The position numbers and the translations under genes are program-made. This document shows positions 35,473-43,271 of a stretch of DNA of 43,441 bases, one piece after another. How positions within the stretch are numbered: position 1 is the first letter of the stretch; every line of letters starts with the position of its first letter. Source of the stretch: Nostocales cyanobacterium LEGE 12452 (lineage in GTDB: Bacteria; Cyanobacteriota; Cyanobacteriia; Cyanobacteriales; Nostocaceae); NCBI GenBank assembly GCA_015206945.1, contig JADEXV010000037.1, forward strand, positions 1-43,441, given 5' to 3'. Below the pieces are notes generated by a model. That model ran no database searches. It saw only the letters and a list, made by a program, of their open reading frames with translations, and was not told the origin of the DNA.

Positions 35473-36045
35473 ATGAGCGACAACAGCATTACATCACGTT
35501 TGTACCCTACCCGCATTGACATTCCCGCTGAAGCGCGAGTGCAAATCGTGGTACTTCTCAACCAAAGCTTGGCAGCTACTTCGGATTTAAAAACCCAAGC
35601 AAAGCAAGCGCACTGGAATGTTAAAGGAACTGACTTTTACCAGCTACACCTATTATTTGATGAACTTGCTGGGGAACTAGAAGGATACATCGATATGGTA
35701 GCTGAACGCGTTACAGCTTTAGGCGGATACGCTTTTGGAACAGCCCGCGCCGCAGCTAGTAATTCAATTTTGCCAGAATATCCCTTAGATATTTTGGATG
35801 GTAAAGACCATGTAACAGCCTTGGCAGATCGTTATGCATTCTATGCTAAACATCTCCGGGAAGCGATCGATAAAACTGATGAATTAGGCGACCTCGATAC
35901 TGCTGATCTTTACACCGAAATTTCCCGCACCATTGACAAACGACTCTGGTTCTTAGAAGCTCATCTACAAGTAGCAGAAATTAAGGCAGAGAATGGCAAA
36001 GCGGCTACTACTAAAACTCAAAAGATCCCTGCTGGCGTAAAGTAA
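35473..36045 (+). CDS. Dps-family ferritin-like DNA-protection protein
   Basis: This 190-residue protein forms, by family knowledge, a 12-subunit shell that oxidises Fe(II) with hydrogen peroxide. The ferroxidase ligands fall in the exact Dps spacing: His47 (QAHWNV), His59, Asp63, Asp74 and Glu78. The C-terminal tail (KAATTKTQKIPAGVK) is Lys-rich. Several Dps paralogues exist in Nostoc, and I cannot say which one this is. It lies 116 bases after the aldo/keto reductase, which fits an oxidative stress context. Confidence 0.93.
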   Translation: MSDNSITSRLYPTRIDIPAEARVQIVVLLNQSLAATSDLKTQAKQAHWNVKGTDFYQLHLLFDELAGELEGYIDMVAERVTALGGYAFGTARAAASNSILPEYPLDILDGKDHVTALADRYAFYAKHLREAIDKTDELGDLDTADLYTEISRTIDKRLWFLEAHLQVAEIKAENGKAATTKTQKIPAGVK

Positions 36046-36086
36046 GCACTTTTGAGAGACACTTAATTTACTAATAGGGTGCATTA

Positions 36087-36248
36087 GAGGATGTTTTAAA
36101 AGTGGTGGCTGATGTATCAAAAACTTTAGATCCTCCTAAATCCTCCTTAAAAAGGAGGACTTTGATTCCGGTTCCCCCCTTTTGAAGGGGGGTTAGGGGG
36201 GATCAATAAGTATCTAAAATCACAGCCTAAGACTTTTCAAACAACCTC
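36087..36248. mobile_element. MITE copy 2 (162 bp, TTA target duplication)
   Basis: The ends GAGGATGTTTTAAAAGT and, from the right, GAGGTTGTTTGAAAAGT are inverted repeats flanked by TTA on each side (36084-36086 and 36249-36251). The core has TAGATCCTCCTAAATCCTCC and, on the far side, GGGGGGTTAGGGGGGATC. It aligns with copy 1 at 30345-30510. It is non-coding and presumably moved by a transposase elsewhere in the genome. Confidence 0.88.
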
Positions 36249-36337
36249 TTAGACTAAAGTTTAACGAACCCTATGATAACGGTATCTTAATGTGAGTTAT
36301 ACGAAATTCTCTACCTAGAACTAAAGTTCAAAAGTGT

Positions 36338-36358
36338 CTCTCTCCGACTCGGAGAGGG
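36338..36358 (+). terminator. hairpin, possible terminator
   Basis: CTCTCCGA and TCGGAGAG form an 8-bp stem with a one-base loop, extendable by two pairs, followed by GGCATTTTTATG. It is 290 bases after dps, so it may end read-through transcription, or may be another dispersed hairpin. Confidence 0.45.
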
Positions 36359-36494
36359 GCATTTTTATGTGGTAAAACTAGGCAGAGGTTATTAGCCGTC
36401 TTGAATAAATGCAAAATTCGCCCACCCTACGGGATTTTGCTACATCCCCTAACCCCTTCTCCCAATATTGTGAGAACGGGCACTAAATTCAAAG

Positions 36495-36520
36495 TCCCTC
36501 TCCCAAACTTGGGAGAGGGA
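36495..36520. repeat. dispersed hairpin repeat
   Basis: TCCCTCTCCCAA and TTGGGAGAGGGA form a perfect 12-bp stem with a two-base loop, within a longer repeat ending TTTAGGGTGAGGGC. This type is common between cyanobacterial genes. No T-run follows. Confidence 0.6.
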
Positions 36521-36851
36521 TTTAGGGTGAGGGCATTATGTGAGCCATTGAATTCACATTACCTCATCGGATTTTTAATATGTGTCTAAACACGGCCTAG
36601 CAGCTAATCTTGTTGTGCAAAAATTAAAATTGCAGTCATTTAGTTTTCCAAGACTCTATTTTATTCAATTAAAAATATCTGCAAAATTTCACAGTATCTT
36701 TTTGGTAAGTACGCCACTTTTAAGTGCGTACTTTTCATTTTATATGTATATACTTTACTATTTAAATAGTTACAAATTAGGTCTAATCAATCAAAAGTCT
36801 AAGTTTTGAATTCTAAAATCTTCTAAAAACAATTAACAACGAGGTAAATTT

Positions 36852-37568
36852 ATGTCTCAAAATACAATTACCCACTTAATTCACGATCGCAATGCCCGTG
36901 GTCACGCGAAAATGGGCTGGCTCGATAGTTATCACACATTTTCCTTCGGTAGTTTTTACGATCCCAACCGCATGGGATTTCGCTCACTGCGGGTAATTAA
37001 CGACGATCGCATCGCCCCTGGTGCTGGATTCCCTACCCACAGCCATCGTGACATGGAAATCCTCACTTATGTCTTAGAAGGTGCTGTAGAGCATAAAGAC
37101 AGCTTGGGTACTGGCTCCGTGATTCGTCCTGGTGATGCCCAAATTATGAGCGCTGGAACTGGAATCAGCCACAGTGAATTTAATCCCTCACCAACTGAAC
37201 CACTACACTTGCTACAAATCTGGATTCTTCCTGATCGAGAAGGAATAACGCCAAGATATGAACAAAAATCTTTTCCTCTCGAAGAAAAGCGCGGTAAACT
37301 CTGCTTAATTGCCTCTAAAGATGGGCGCGATGGTGCTGTGATAATTCACCAAGATGTTGAGTTATACACATCTGTTTTAGAAGCAGGCGATGTTGTTAAT
37401 TATCAAGTCAAAAGCGATCGCTATGCCTGGTTACAAATAGCGCGAGGCATAGTTAACTTAAATGGTGAAGAACTCAGAGCAGGCGATGGTGTGCAAATCA
37501 ACGGCGAAGAACAGCTAGAAATTAGCACCAACATCGGCGGCGAAATCCTGCTTTTCGATTTGGGTTAA
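36852..37568 (+). CDS. pirin-family protein (YhhW-like)
   Basis: This 238-residue bicupin has the pirin metal site His63, His65 (HSHRDMEI), His107 and Glu109 (GISHSEF). It matches the short YhhW type that, in Escherichia coli, has quercetin 2,3-dioxygenase activity; the natural role in cyanobacteria is not known. A GAGG ribosome-binding site precedes the ATG. It is monocistronic, with a strong terminator after it. Confidence 0.93.
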   Translation: MSQNTITHLIHDRNARGHAKMGWLDSYHTFSFGSFYDPNRMGFRSLRVINDDRIAPGAGFPTHSHRDMEILTYVLEGAVEHKDSLGTGSVIRPGDAQIMSAGTGISHSEFNPSPTEPLHLLQIWILPDREGITPRYEQKSFPLEEKRGKLCLIASKDGRDGAVIIHQDVELYTSVLEAGDVVNYQVKSDRYAWLQIARGIVNLNGEELRAGDGVQINGEEQLEISTNIGGEILLFDLG

Positions 37569-37585
37569 TATCTCTTTTCTCTGTT

Positions 37586-37611
37586 AAAAGGCTCATTTAG
37601 ATGAGCCTTTT
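37586..37611 (+). terminator. rho-independent terminator after the pirin gene
   Basis: AAAAGGCTCAT pairs with ATGAGCCTTTT (11 bp) across a TTAG loop and ends in TTTTCCTC, 18 bases after the pirin stop codon. Confidence 0.85.
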
Positions 37612-37802
37612 CCTCAGAAGATTACGTTTACTAGTTAAGTATGTTTGCGGGTTCCGTGAAGGCAAAGAATATCCTGCAAATGCTAGCATAACGTCTCAGA
37701 GTGCTTGGTGCAGATCCAGATTCTTTGGTTTAGGATGTGCTTCGGGGTAAATTATGGCGATCGCAATCTCCGACAACCAAGCCACAAGTCTAAAAAACTG
37801 CT

Positions 37803-38054
37803 GAACGAGTATCAAAGACTCATTAATGGAGTTCAGAGCCTCTTTAATGAAGCTCAAAGACTCATTAATGGAGTTCAGAACCTCTTTAATGAGTATCAAA
37901 GGCTCATTAATGGAGTTCAAAGCCTCTTTAATGAGTATCAAAGACTCATTAATGGAGTTCAAAGCCTCTTTAATGAACCTTTGAGCTTCATTAATGGAGT
38001 TCAAAACCTCTTTAATGAGTATCAAAGACTCATTAATGGAGTTCAAAGACTCGT
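37803..38054. repeat. 21-bp tandem repeat array C (twelve units, alternating in two types)
   Basis: Exactly twelve units of 21 bp cover 252 bases. Type a begins TAATGAGTATCAAAGACTCA and type b begins TAATGGAGTTCAAAGCCTCT; they alternate a-b six times, giving a 42-bp super-period. Both strands stay open through the array (seven-residue peptide periods), but there is no start signal, so it is treated as non-coding. The rest of the 37569-38198 gap has a terminator at its left and a GTACTGAGCGTAGCCGAAGTA repeat near 38175-38195. Confidence 0.94.
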
Positions 38055-38198
38055 GGATAAATCAACTTAAGCAAAATAGGCAATGATCGCTTACAGGAAT
38101 TCTTCAAAATAGGCGACAGTTGCCAACCTGTAAAGCCAAATTAAATTCTGATTTTCTTAATTACGAACTACGAACTTGTACTGAGCGTAGCCGAAGTA

Positions 38199-41100
38199 TT
38201 AGGAATTACGAATTAAATCTTGTACTCTGGCTACATCTTGCCTTAATCTCTCAGCATAAAGGGATTGGATACGCTGCAATATCTCCAAGGCTGGCTCCAA
38301 ATAATCTAGTGCTTGATTGTAATTCCTCCGTTGTTCTGCTATCCCCCCTAACCACCACAATGTATTTGCCTGACCTTGAACATTGCCAATTTGTTCGTTG
38401 ATTGCAAGAGATTGTTCAAAAAGGGCGATCGCTTCGTCGATTTCTCCTATATTGGCTTTGAGTATCGCCAATTGGTGCAATGTCGTCGCCTGACCTTGAA
38501 CATTGCCAATTTGTTCATCAAGGGCAAAAGATTGTTTATAAAAGGCGATCGCTTCATTAATTTTTCCTAAATTGGATTTGAATGATCCCAAACATTGCAA
38601 CATCGCCGCTTGACCTTGGACATCGCTGATTTGTTGACTCAGAGCAAGAGACTGTTCACACAGGGTGATCGCTTCTTCTATTTCTCCTGTATTACCTTTG
38701 AGCATTACCAAATAGTTCAACGTTGCGACCTGGGCTTGGATATCACCGATTTGTTCCTTGAGGGCAAGGGATTGTTGAAAAAAGGTAATCGCTTCAGTGA
38801 TTTCCCCTGTATTAGCTTTGAGCATTCCCAAGTTGTACAACGTCACCGCTTGGCTTTGGATATTGCCGATTTGTTCATTTAAGGCAAGCGATTCTTCAAA
38901 AAGGGCCATTGCTGCGTTGATTTCTCCGCTATCGGCTTTGAGCATTCCCATTGCGTGTAACGTTGTTGCTTTGCCTTGAACATCGCTGATTTGTTCATTT
39001 AAGGCAAGGGATTCTTCAAAAAGGGCCATCGCTGCGTTGATTTCTCCACTATCGGCTTTGAGACATCCTAAGTTGATCAACGTCGTCGCCTGACCTTGGA
39101 CATAGCCGATTTTTTCGTCGAGGTCAAGGGATTGTTCAAAAAGGGTAAGCGCTGCGTTGATTTCTCCGCTATTGACTTTGAGTAGCCCTAGTTGGTTCAA
39201 CGTTGCCGCCTGACCTTGAACATTGCCAATTTGTTTTGAGAGGATGAGAGATTGTTCATATAAAGCGATCGCTTCGTTTATGTCTCCTCTCTTAGCCTTG
39301 AGATATCCCAAGTTGTTCAACGTCGCCGCCTGACCTTGAACATCGCCGATTTGTTCTGTGAGGACAAGAGATTGTTCATATAAAGCGATCGCTTTGTTAA
39401 TTTCTCCCCTATTGGCTTTGAGTATCCCCAGTTGGTCTAATATTGCCGCTTTGCCTTGGATATTGTCGATTTGTTCTGTGAGGACAAGAGATTGTTCATA
39501 TAAAGCGATCGCTTCGTTGATTTCTCCTGTATTGGCTTTGAGTCTTCCCAAATAGTGCAACGTCACCGCTTTTTGCATTTTGTTTTCTGGAGGGCAAAGG
39601 GCGAGAACTTGTTGATAGTGTTCAAATGCTTGTTCAATTAAACCAATTTCTTGTTCAGATTTAGCTAATTCATAGAGAACACGATAGTTTTCAATAATTT
39701 CTAAAGTGCCTCGACAAACTTCGACAGCTTCCCGAAATCGGCTAGTGTCATACCATCTAATTGCCAGAGCTGTAGCAACTTCTACAGCAATCTCCTCTAC
39801 CTTTCCTCGCAGCGCTAGCCGATGAATTTCTAAGCCTTGTTCCTCAGTTGTGGTTTCCGTCTCCTCCCACCAAAGACGATACAGCGCCTCAGCTGCTTGC
39901 TTATGCAAAACTTCCCCATCTTCCGCTAACTGCACAGGCAAAATGCGCGGCACTCGTAACGCCTCATCATGGCTTACTTCCAACAGTCCCAACGCCACTG
40001 CTCGACTAATATAATGTTCCAAATTGCCCATAGTCTCACAAACTGCGGCTAATGCTTCCCTCGGTATTGGCAACTCAAACACCAAACCCCGTGACAACAT
40101 CTCCCGCATGGTTGTATCCATCTGTTGTAGCAGCGCTTTTGCTAAAACTTGCTCTCGCAACTCCACCGGATCTGCTGCTAACCGATTCAAAATTGTTGCC
40201 ACATCAACAGTTTTATTTTGCAGAATCTTATCCAACCATTCCAGCAAGCGGGGATTACCATCCGCCAACTTCTGCGCTTGTGATTTTAACGCCTCATCCA
40301 CCTGAGATTTAGCACTAAAGGCTGTGAGGCGACTAAACTTTTTTTGCAAATCTGCGCCTTGCAGTGCATCCAACGGCTGTTTATAGAAATGCTGCAACTG
40401 GGTAAATTCAAAATCGTAACGGCAGGTAATAATGATGCGGTGGGAAGTGGAATTTTCTCTAATTGCCCAAACTAAAGCTTTCATTACCTCTGCTGCTTCT
40501 GATTGCAAGACATAACTCCGATCGCGAGGTTCTAAATTCACTTCAAAGTCATCCAGCACCAACAAAAACGGCTTCGCTTCTTCATGCAACTGCTGGAAAA
40601 CTCGCCGCAGCCGAAACTTCAATTCTTCATCGTAATTTTGTAAGCTTTTGCGTTGTTCGTTGTTATCCAACTTTTCCACCAAGCGATTCACCAAATTAGC
40701 TTCATCGATTCGCCCCACCCAGACAACACGCTCAAAATTGGGCAGTCTGTCACAAAGCCTAGCTGCTAAACTACTTTTACCCAAACCGCCCATTCCATAA
40801 ATCAACACCCCAACTTCATCGCTTGGTTGACTCAGCACCCGCAAACAATTTTGCAATTGACGACGACGACCAACAAAACTCTCTCGCGTCGGGACTTTCA
40901 CCTTACCCGCAGGATCTAAAAACTCGGTAGAAACAGAATGCAGTGGCGCTGGTTTCCGTCCACGAGTCCGCAAAGGTGTAACTAATGAACTCGGTAAATT
41001 ACCTGCTGCATACAGCCGCAATAAATGCCAATCCCGCGCTTTGTTCTTAATTAATGTTTGATAAGTACAAGCAACAGCCTCAATGATTTGCTTTCCGGCT

Positions 41101-42017
41101 GATAATTCCTCATATAATGCCGCGGCTGCGTCTGTAGCATCAGGATCTAAAACCTTTTGACCCCAACCCAAAACCGCTTTTGCACCCGATTTGAGCAATT
41201 CTTCAGCCATTGACGGCACAGAACCGCCATTACCAGCTTGCCCAGTGCGACAACCAGAGAGGAAGATCAGTTTAGGCAATCGAAATTGTAATTCTTGGGC
41301 GATATCCCCAGCACTGGCATAGAAAGCTTCACCTGTTGCCGTTTCTGTAATAAAGCGGGGTTGCCCATCTTGTAAAGTAGCATGACCCGTCAGGTGTAAA
41401 ACATCAAAATAATCCCTGTCGTAACCATCGACTAAATAACCCAACTCCGACAAACAGCCGCTTTCTTCCACCGTCAGCGCTAAAGGTTGCCGCTTTGTCG
41501 CCTCCAAAATCCGTGCTTCCTCTCCCTCAAAATCCAGCACAGGCTCGACATTCAACGGCGAAGTCGCCATAAACAAAACTTGCAGCGCCCGGTTTTCTGG
41601 TTCCCCGTCAATGGTCAATTTTTTTACCGTGCTATCCGACACCCACCGCACCGGGACAATAGCCGGGACACGCTGCACTAAAAAACCATTGCCATCGTGC
41701 AGCACTTCCCAAGGCAGATGGGCAAGTTTTTCAGATGTAGCGATCGCTAACACAATCCCCTCCCGCCGATACTTATCTAGCAAGGGTTGCAGAGTGCGAT
41801 CGCTCCCATCTAACCAGTCATACAACCGCCGTCCAGTTATCGTATAATCCTCTGGGAAAAACGAAACGTAATAATCTCGTTCCGCTAACTTAATCAAATC
41901 GGCGATGTCTGTTAAACAGAGCGATCGCTTCTCATACTGATTTGGATTATCAACAAAGTAACGTAACTCTACGTAATTATCGGCAACTGGCTTAAGGTCG
42001 AGGTGGAGGGTTTGCAC
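38199..42017 (-). CDS. CHAT protease - STAND (NB-ARC-like) ATPase - TPR protein
   Basis: This 1272-residue protein has three parts. Residues about 60-345 are a CHAT caspase-like peptidase with catalytic His212 (LHLTGHA) and Cys256 (FLSGCRTG). Residues about 380-700 are a STAND-type ATPase with P-loop YGMGGLGKSS (407-416), Walker B LLVLDDF (485-491) and a following RIIITCRYDF. Residues about 830-1265 are ten nearly identical 40-residue TPRs (GEINEAIALYEQSLALNEQIG) plus one divergent copy. Such NLR-like proteins are thought to be triggered by a ligand bound to the repeats, to oligomerise with ATP, and to activate the protease, with cell death or defence as outcome. That role is inferred here. 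The start is a GTG at 42017, since an in-frame stop lies just upstream. An EACC1-like gene precedes it by 81 bases. Confidence 0.92.
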   Translation of the reverse strand: MQTLHLDLKPVADNYVELRYFVDNPNQYEKRSLCLTDIADLIKLAERDYYVSFFPEDYTITGRRLYDWLDGSDRTLQPLLDKYRREGIVLAIATSEKLAHLPWEVLHDGNGFLVQRVPAIVPVRWVSDSTVKKLTIDGEPENRALQVLFMATSPLNVEPVLDFEGEEARILEATKRQPLALTVEESGCLSELGYLVDGYDRDYFDVLHLTGHATLQDGQPRFITETATGEAFYASAGDIAQELQFRLPKLIFLSGCRTGQAGNGGSVPSMAEELLKSGAKAVLGWGQKVLDPDATDAAAALYEELSAGKQIIEAVACTYQTLIKNKARDWHLLRLYAAGNLPSSLVTPLRTRGRKPAPLHSVSTEFLDPAGKVKVPTRESFVGRRRQLQNCLRVLSQPSDEVGVLIYGMGGLGKSSLAARLCDRLPNFERVVWVGRIDEANLVNRLVEKLDNNEQRKSLQNYDEELKFRLRRVFQQLHEEAKPFLLVLDDFEVNLEPRDRSYVLQSEAAEVMKALVWAIRENSTSHRIIITCRYDFEFTQLQHFYKQPLDALQGADLQKKFSRLTAFSAKSQVDEALKSQAQKLADGNPRLLEWLDKILQNKTVDVATILNRLAADPVELREQVLAKALLQQMDTTMREMLSRGLVFELPIPREALAAVCETMGNLEHYISRAVALGLLEVSHDEALRVPRILPVQLAEDGEVLHKQAAEALYRLWWEETETTTEEQGLEIHRLALRGKVEEIAVEVATALAIRWYDTSRFREAVEVCRGTLEIIENYRVLYELAKSEQEIGLIEQAFEHYQQVLALCPPENKMQKAVTLHYLGRLKANTGEINEAIALYEQSLVLTEQIDNIQGKAAILDQLGILKANRGEINKAIALYEQSLVLTEQIGDVQGQAATLNNLGYLKAKRGDINEAIALYEQSLILSKQIGNVQGQAATLNQLGLLKVNSGEINAALTLFEQSLDLDEKIGYVQGQATTLINLGCLKADSGEINAAMALFEESLALNEQISDVQGKATTLHAMGMLKADSGEINAAMALFEESLALNEQIGNIQSQAVTLYNLGMLKANTGEITEAITFFQQSLALKEQIGDIQAQVATLNYLVMLKGNTGEIEEAITLCEQSLALSQQISDVQGQAAMLQCLGSFKSNLGKINEAIAFYKQSFALDEQIGNVQGQATTLHQLAILKANIGEIDEAIALFEQSLAINEQIGNVQGQANTLWWLGGIAEQRRNYNQALDYLEPALEILQRIQSLYAERLRQDVARVQDLIRNS

Positions 42018-42080
42018 GCTTTGAATCTTGAGACTTCAGTCTTTACCCCAAGTCTACCACCGCCAATTCCGTAACAACAG

Positions 42081-42096
42081 ACGCGATTAATCGCGT
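42081..42096. repeat. short palindrome between the EACC1-like and CHAT genes
   Basis: ACGCGATTAATCGCGT is a perfect 16-bp palindrome just after the EACC1-like stop codon. It belongs to a dispersed repeat type, and may act as an attenuating hairpin within the two-gene transcript. Confidence 0.5.
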
Positions 42097-42098
42097 TT

Positions 42099-42446
42099 CT
42101 ACGATTCTAAAATTTGGCGAATTTCTTCCAGCGTTGCATCTTTTAAAAGGAGTCGCCTACCATTGCGCCCGACAATCAACACCTTTTCAATTCTTTTACC
42201 AGACTGTTTGGCTTTATACTCTTGATACCACTTGCGGATTTGTTCAGCAATAGCGATCGCACCCCCAACAATACCAACGATGGTAGCAACTGTTGCGGTT
42301 ACTCCTTCTCTTTCTGGTGCATCTGAATTCACTGCATAGTTACCAGATATACCAGGAATTGCCAAAAGCGCCTCTGTTGCTGCGTAGGCGTAGCCCGCCG
42401 TAGGCATCGCATCTTCACCCTCAATCGCCAACTGAATTTCTGCCAT
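42099..42446 (-). CDS. EACC1-like small protein (effector-associated constant component)
   Basis: This 115-residue protein lies just upstream of the CHAT-STAND-TPR gene on the same strand. It begins AEIQLAIEGED, has a middle hydrophobic helix TATVATIVGIVGGAIAIAEQ (about 49-68), and ends in IEKVLIVGRNGRRLLL followed by TLEEIRQIL. This layout (N-terminal strand, central hydrophobic segment, C-terminal two-strand unit) resembles EACC1, a small invariant partner of STAND/protease conflict systems in multicellular bacteria; the match is by pattern only. Residues about 11-22 (AMPTAGYAYA) are encoded by a dispersed repeat (42381-42413), so the reading frame carries a repeat insertion. The ATG at 42446 is preferred over an upstream TTG. 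Confidence 0.68.
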   Translation of the reverse strand: MAEIQLAIEGEDAMPTAGYAYAATEALLAIPGISGNYAVNSDAPEREGVTATVATIVGIVGGAIAIAEQIRKWYQEYKAKQSGKRIEKVLIVGRNGRRLLLKDATLEEIRQILES

Positions 42447-42779
42447 AGTGTTGATCTGCAAGTAACTCCAGGCTTATTTTAAACAACATCCCAAGGCAAT
42501 TTCTTCTAAAAACTCCTAATTCTTGTCGTCAAGAATGTCTGAAAACCTAAATTTTCGGTTTTTAGTTCTCAATCAACTTACAACAAGGAGCTTAAGCCCC
42601 TTGTTTTGTCTTAGACCGCGCAGACGGACTTCGCCTGTGTAAAATGAGACTGTTGGAATATATCCAAATCACGGCTATACTTTCTCATAAAACCACCAAA
42701 ATACTTGGGGGCAATGGCCAAAAAGTTCTTAGTTTGGGAAAGATATATCAGACTTTAATAACTATTAGAGGTGGCTGTA
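42447..42779. other. intergenic region with a hairpin repeat
   Basis: This stretch of 333 bases contains a hairpin at 42582-42605 (AACAAGGAGCTT and AAGCCCCTTGTT, one mismatch, followed by TTGTC) and otherwise AT-rich sequence. The promoter of the EACC1-like/CHAT pair should be near 42460-42540, but no clear boxes are seen. Confidence 0.5.
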
Positions 42780-43271
42780 ATGCCGACGATTCATTTTGTG
42801 GATGGTGAAAAAGGCGGAGTAGGAAAATCTCTCTTTGCCAGGACAATGATTCAGTATTGTCTGGATAAGAGAATCCCATTTGTACCAGTGGAGACAGATA
42901 GATCGAATCCAGATGTCGCAGGGGTATATAAGGAGATATGTAAATATGCTGTGTTTAGTGAGAATGAACGACAGGCAAATAAGGCAGATAGAATATTTGA
43001 GTGGGCGATAGAGAAGCCAGTAATTGTAAATTTAGCCGCGCAATCGCATAGAGCAGTACAAGGGTGGATTGAATCTAATCAATTACTTGAACTAGGAAGT
43101 TCGCAGGGAGTTCTGTTTTGCAAATGGTTTGTATCGACAGGAGGATACGACAGCATCAACCTGTTTGCTCAGTCAGTGAATACTTACGGTGATAAAATCC
43201 CTCATATTCTCAATACCATTGCCAATTTACGAGGGTTCAACGCCTGTAGAAACGGGATGAATGCGACCTAA
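42780..43271 (+). pseudogene. truncated ParA/MinD-like P-loop ATPase
   Basis: The gene starts at the ATG at 42780 (AGAGGTGG ribosome-binding region). It encodes a deviant Walker A motif GEKGGVGKS near the N-terminus and resembles ParA/MinD-type ATPases of plasmid mobilisation (ETDRSNPDVAG). After about residue 145 (GDKIPHIL) the family-like sequence stops, and the last part (RGFNACRNGMNAT) is encoded on the opposite strand of the neighbour's 3' end. Its total of 163 residues is shorter than usual for the family, so the C-terminal part is missing. It is probably not functional. Confidence 0.65.

Larger units (their letters stand above)
36046..36851. other. repeat-rich intergenic region between dps and pirin genes
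   Basis: This 806-base stretch holds MITE copy 2 (36087-36248), two hairpins (36338-36358 and 36495-36520) and AT-rich sequence before the pirin gene. Small open frames at 36401-36589 and 36582-36809 lack ribosome-binding sites and recognisable content and are not called. Confidence 0.6.

Noticed and set aside
36401..36809. Two short plus-strand open frames
   Set aside because: They overlap a dispersed hairpin repeat and AT-rich leader sequence, with no coding signals.
37803..38054. Possible CRISPR array
   Set aside because: The 42-bp pattern is two similar 21-bp units alternating; there are no unique spacers and no cas genes nearby.
37696..38070. Possible coiled-coil proteins on either strand (INESLILIKEALNS)
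   Set aside because: Again a translation of 21-bp repeats in both directions with no start signal.
38376..38979. Repeated open frames on the plus strand within the TPR region
   Set aside because: They mirror the 120-bp TPR periodicity of the minus-strand gene.
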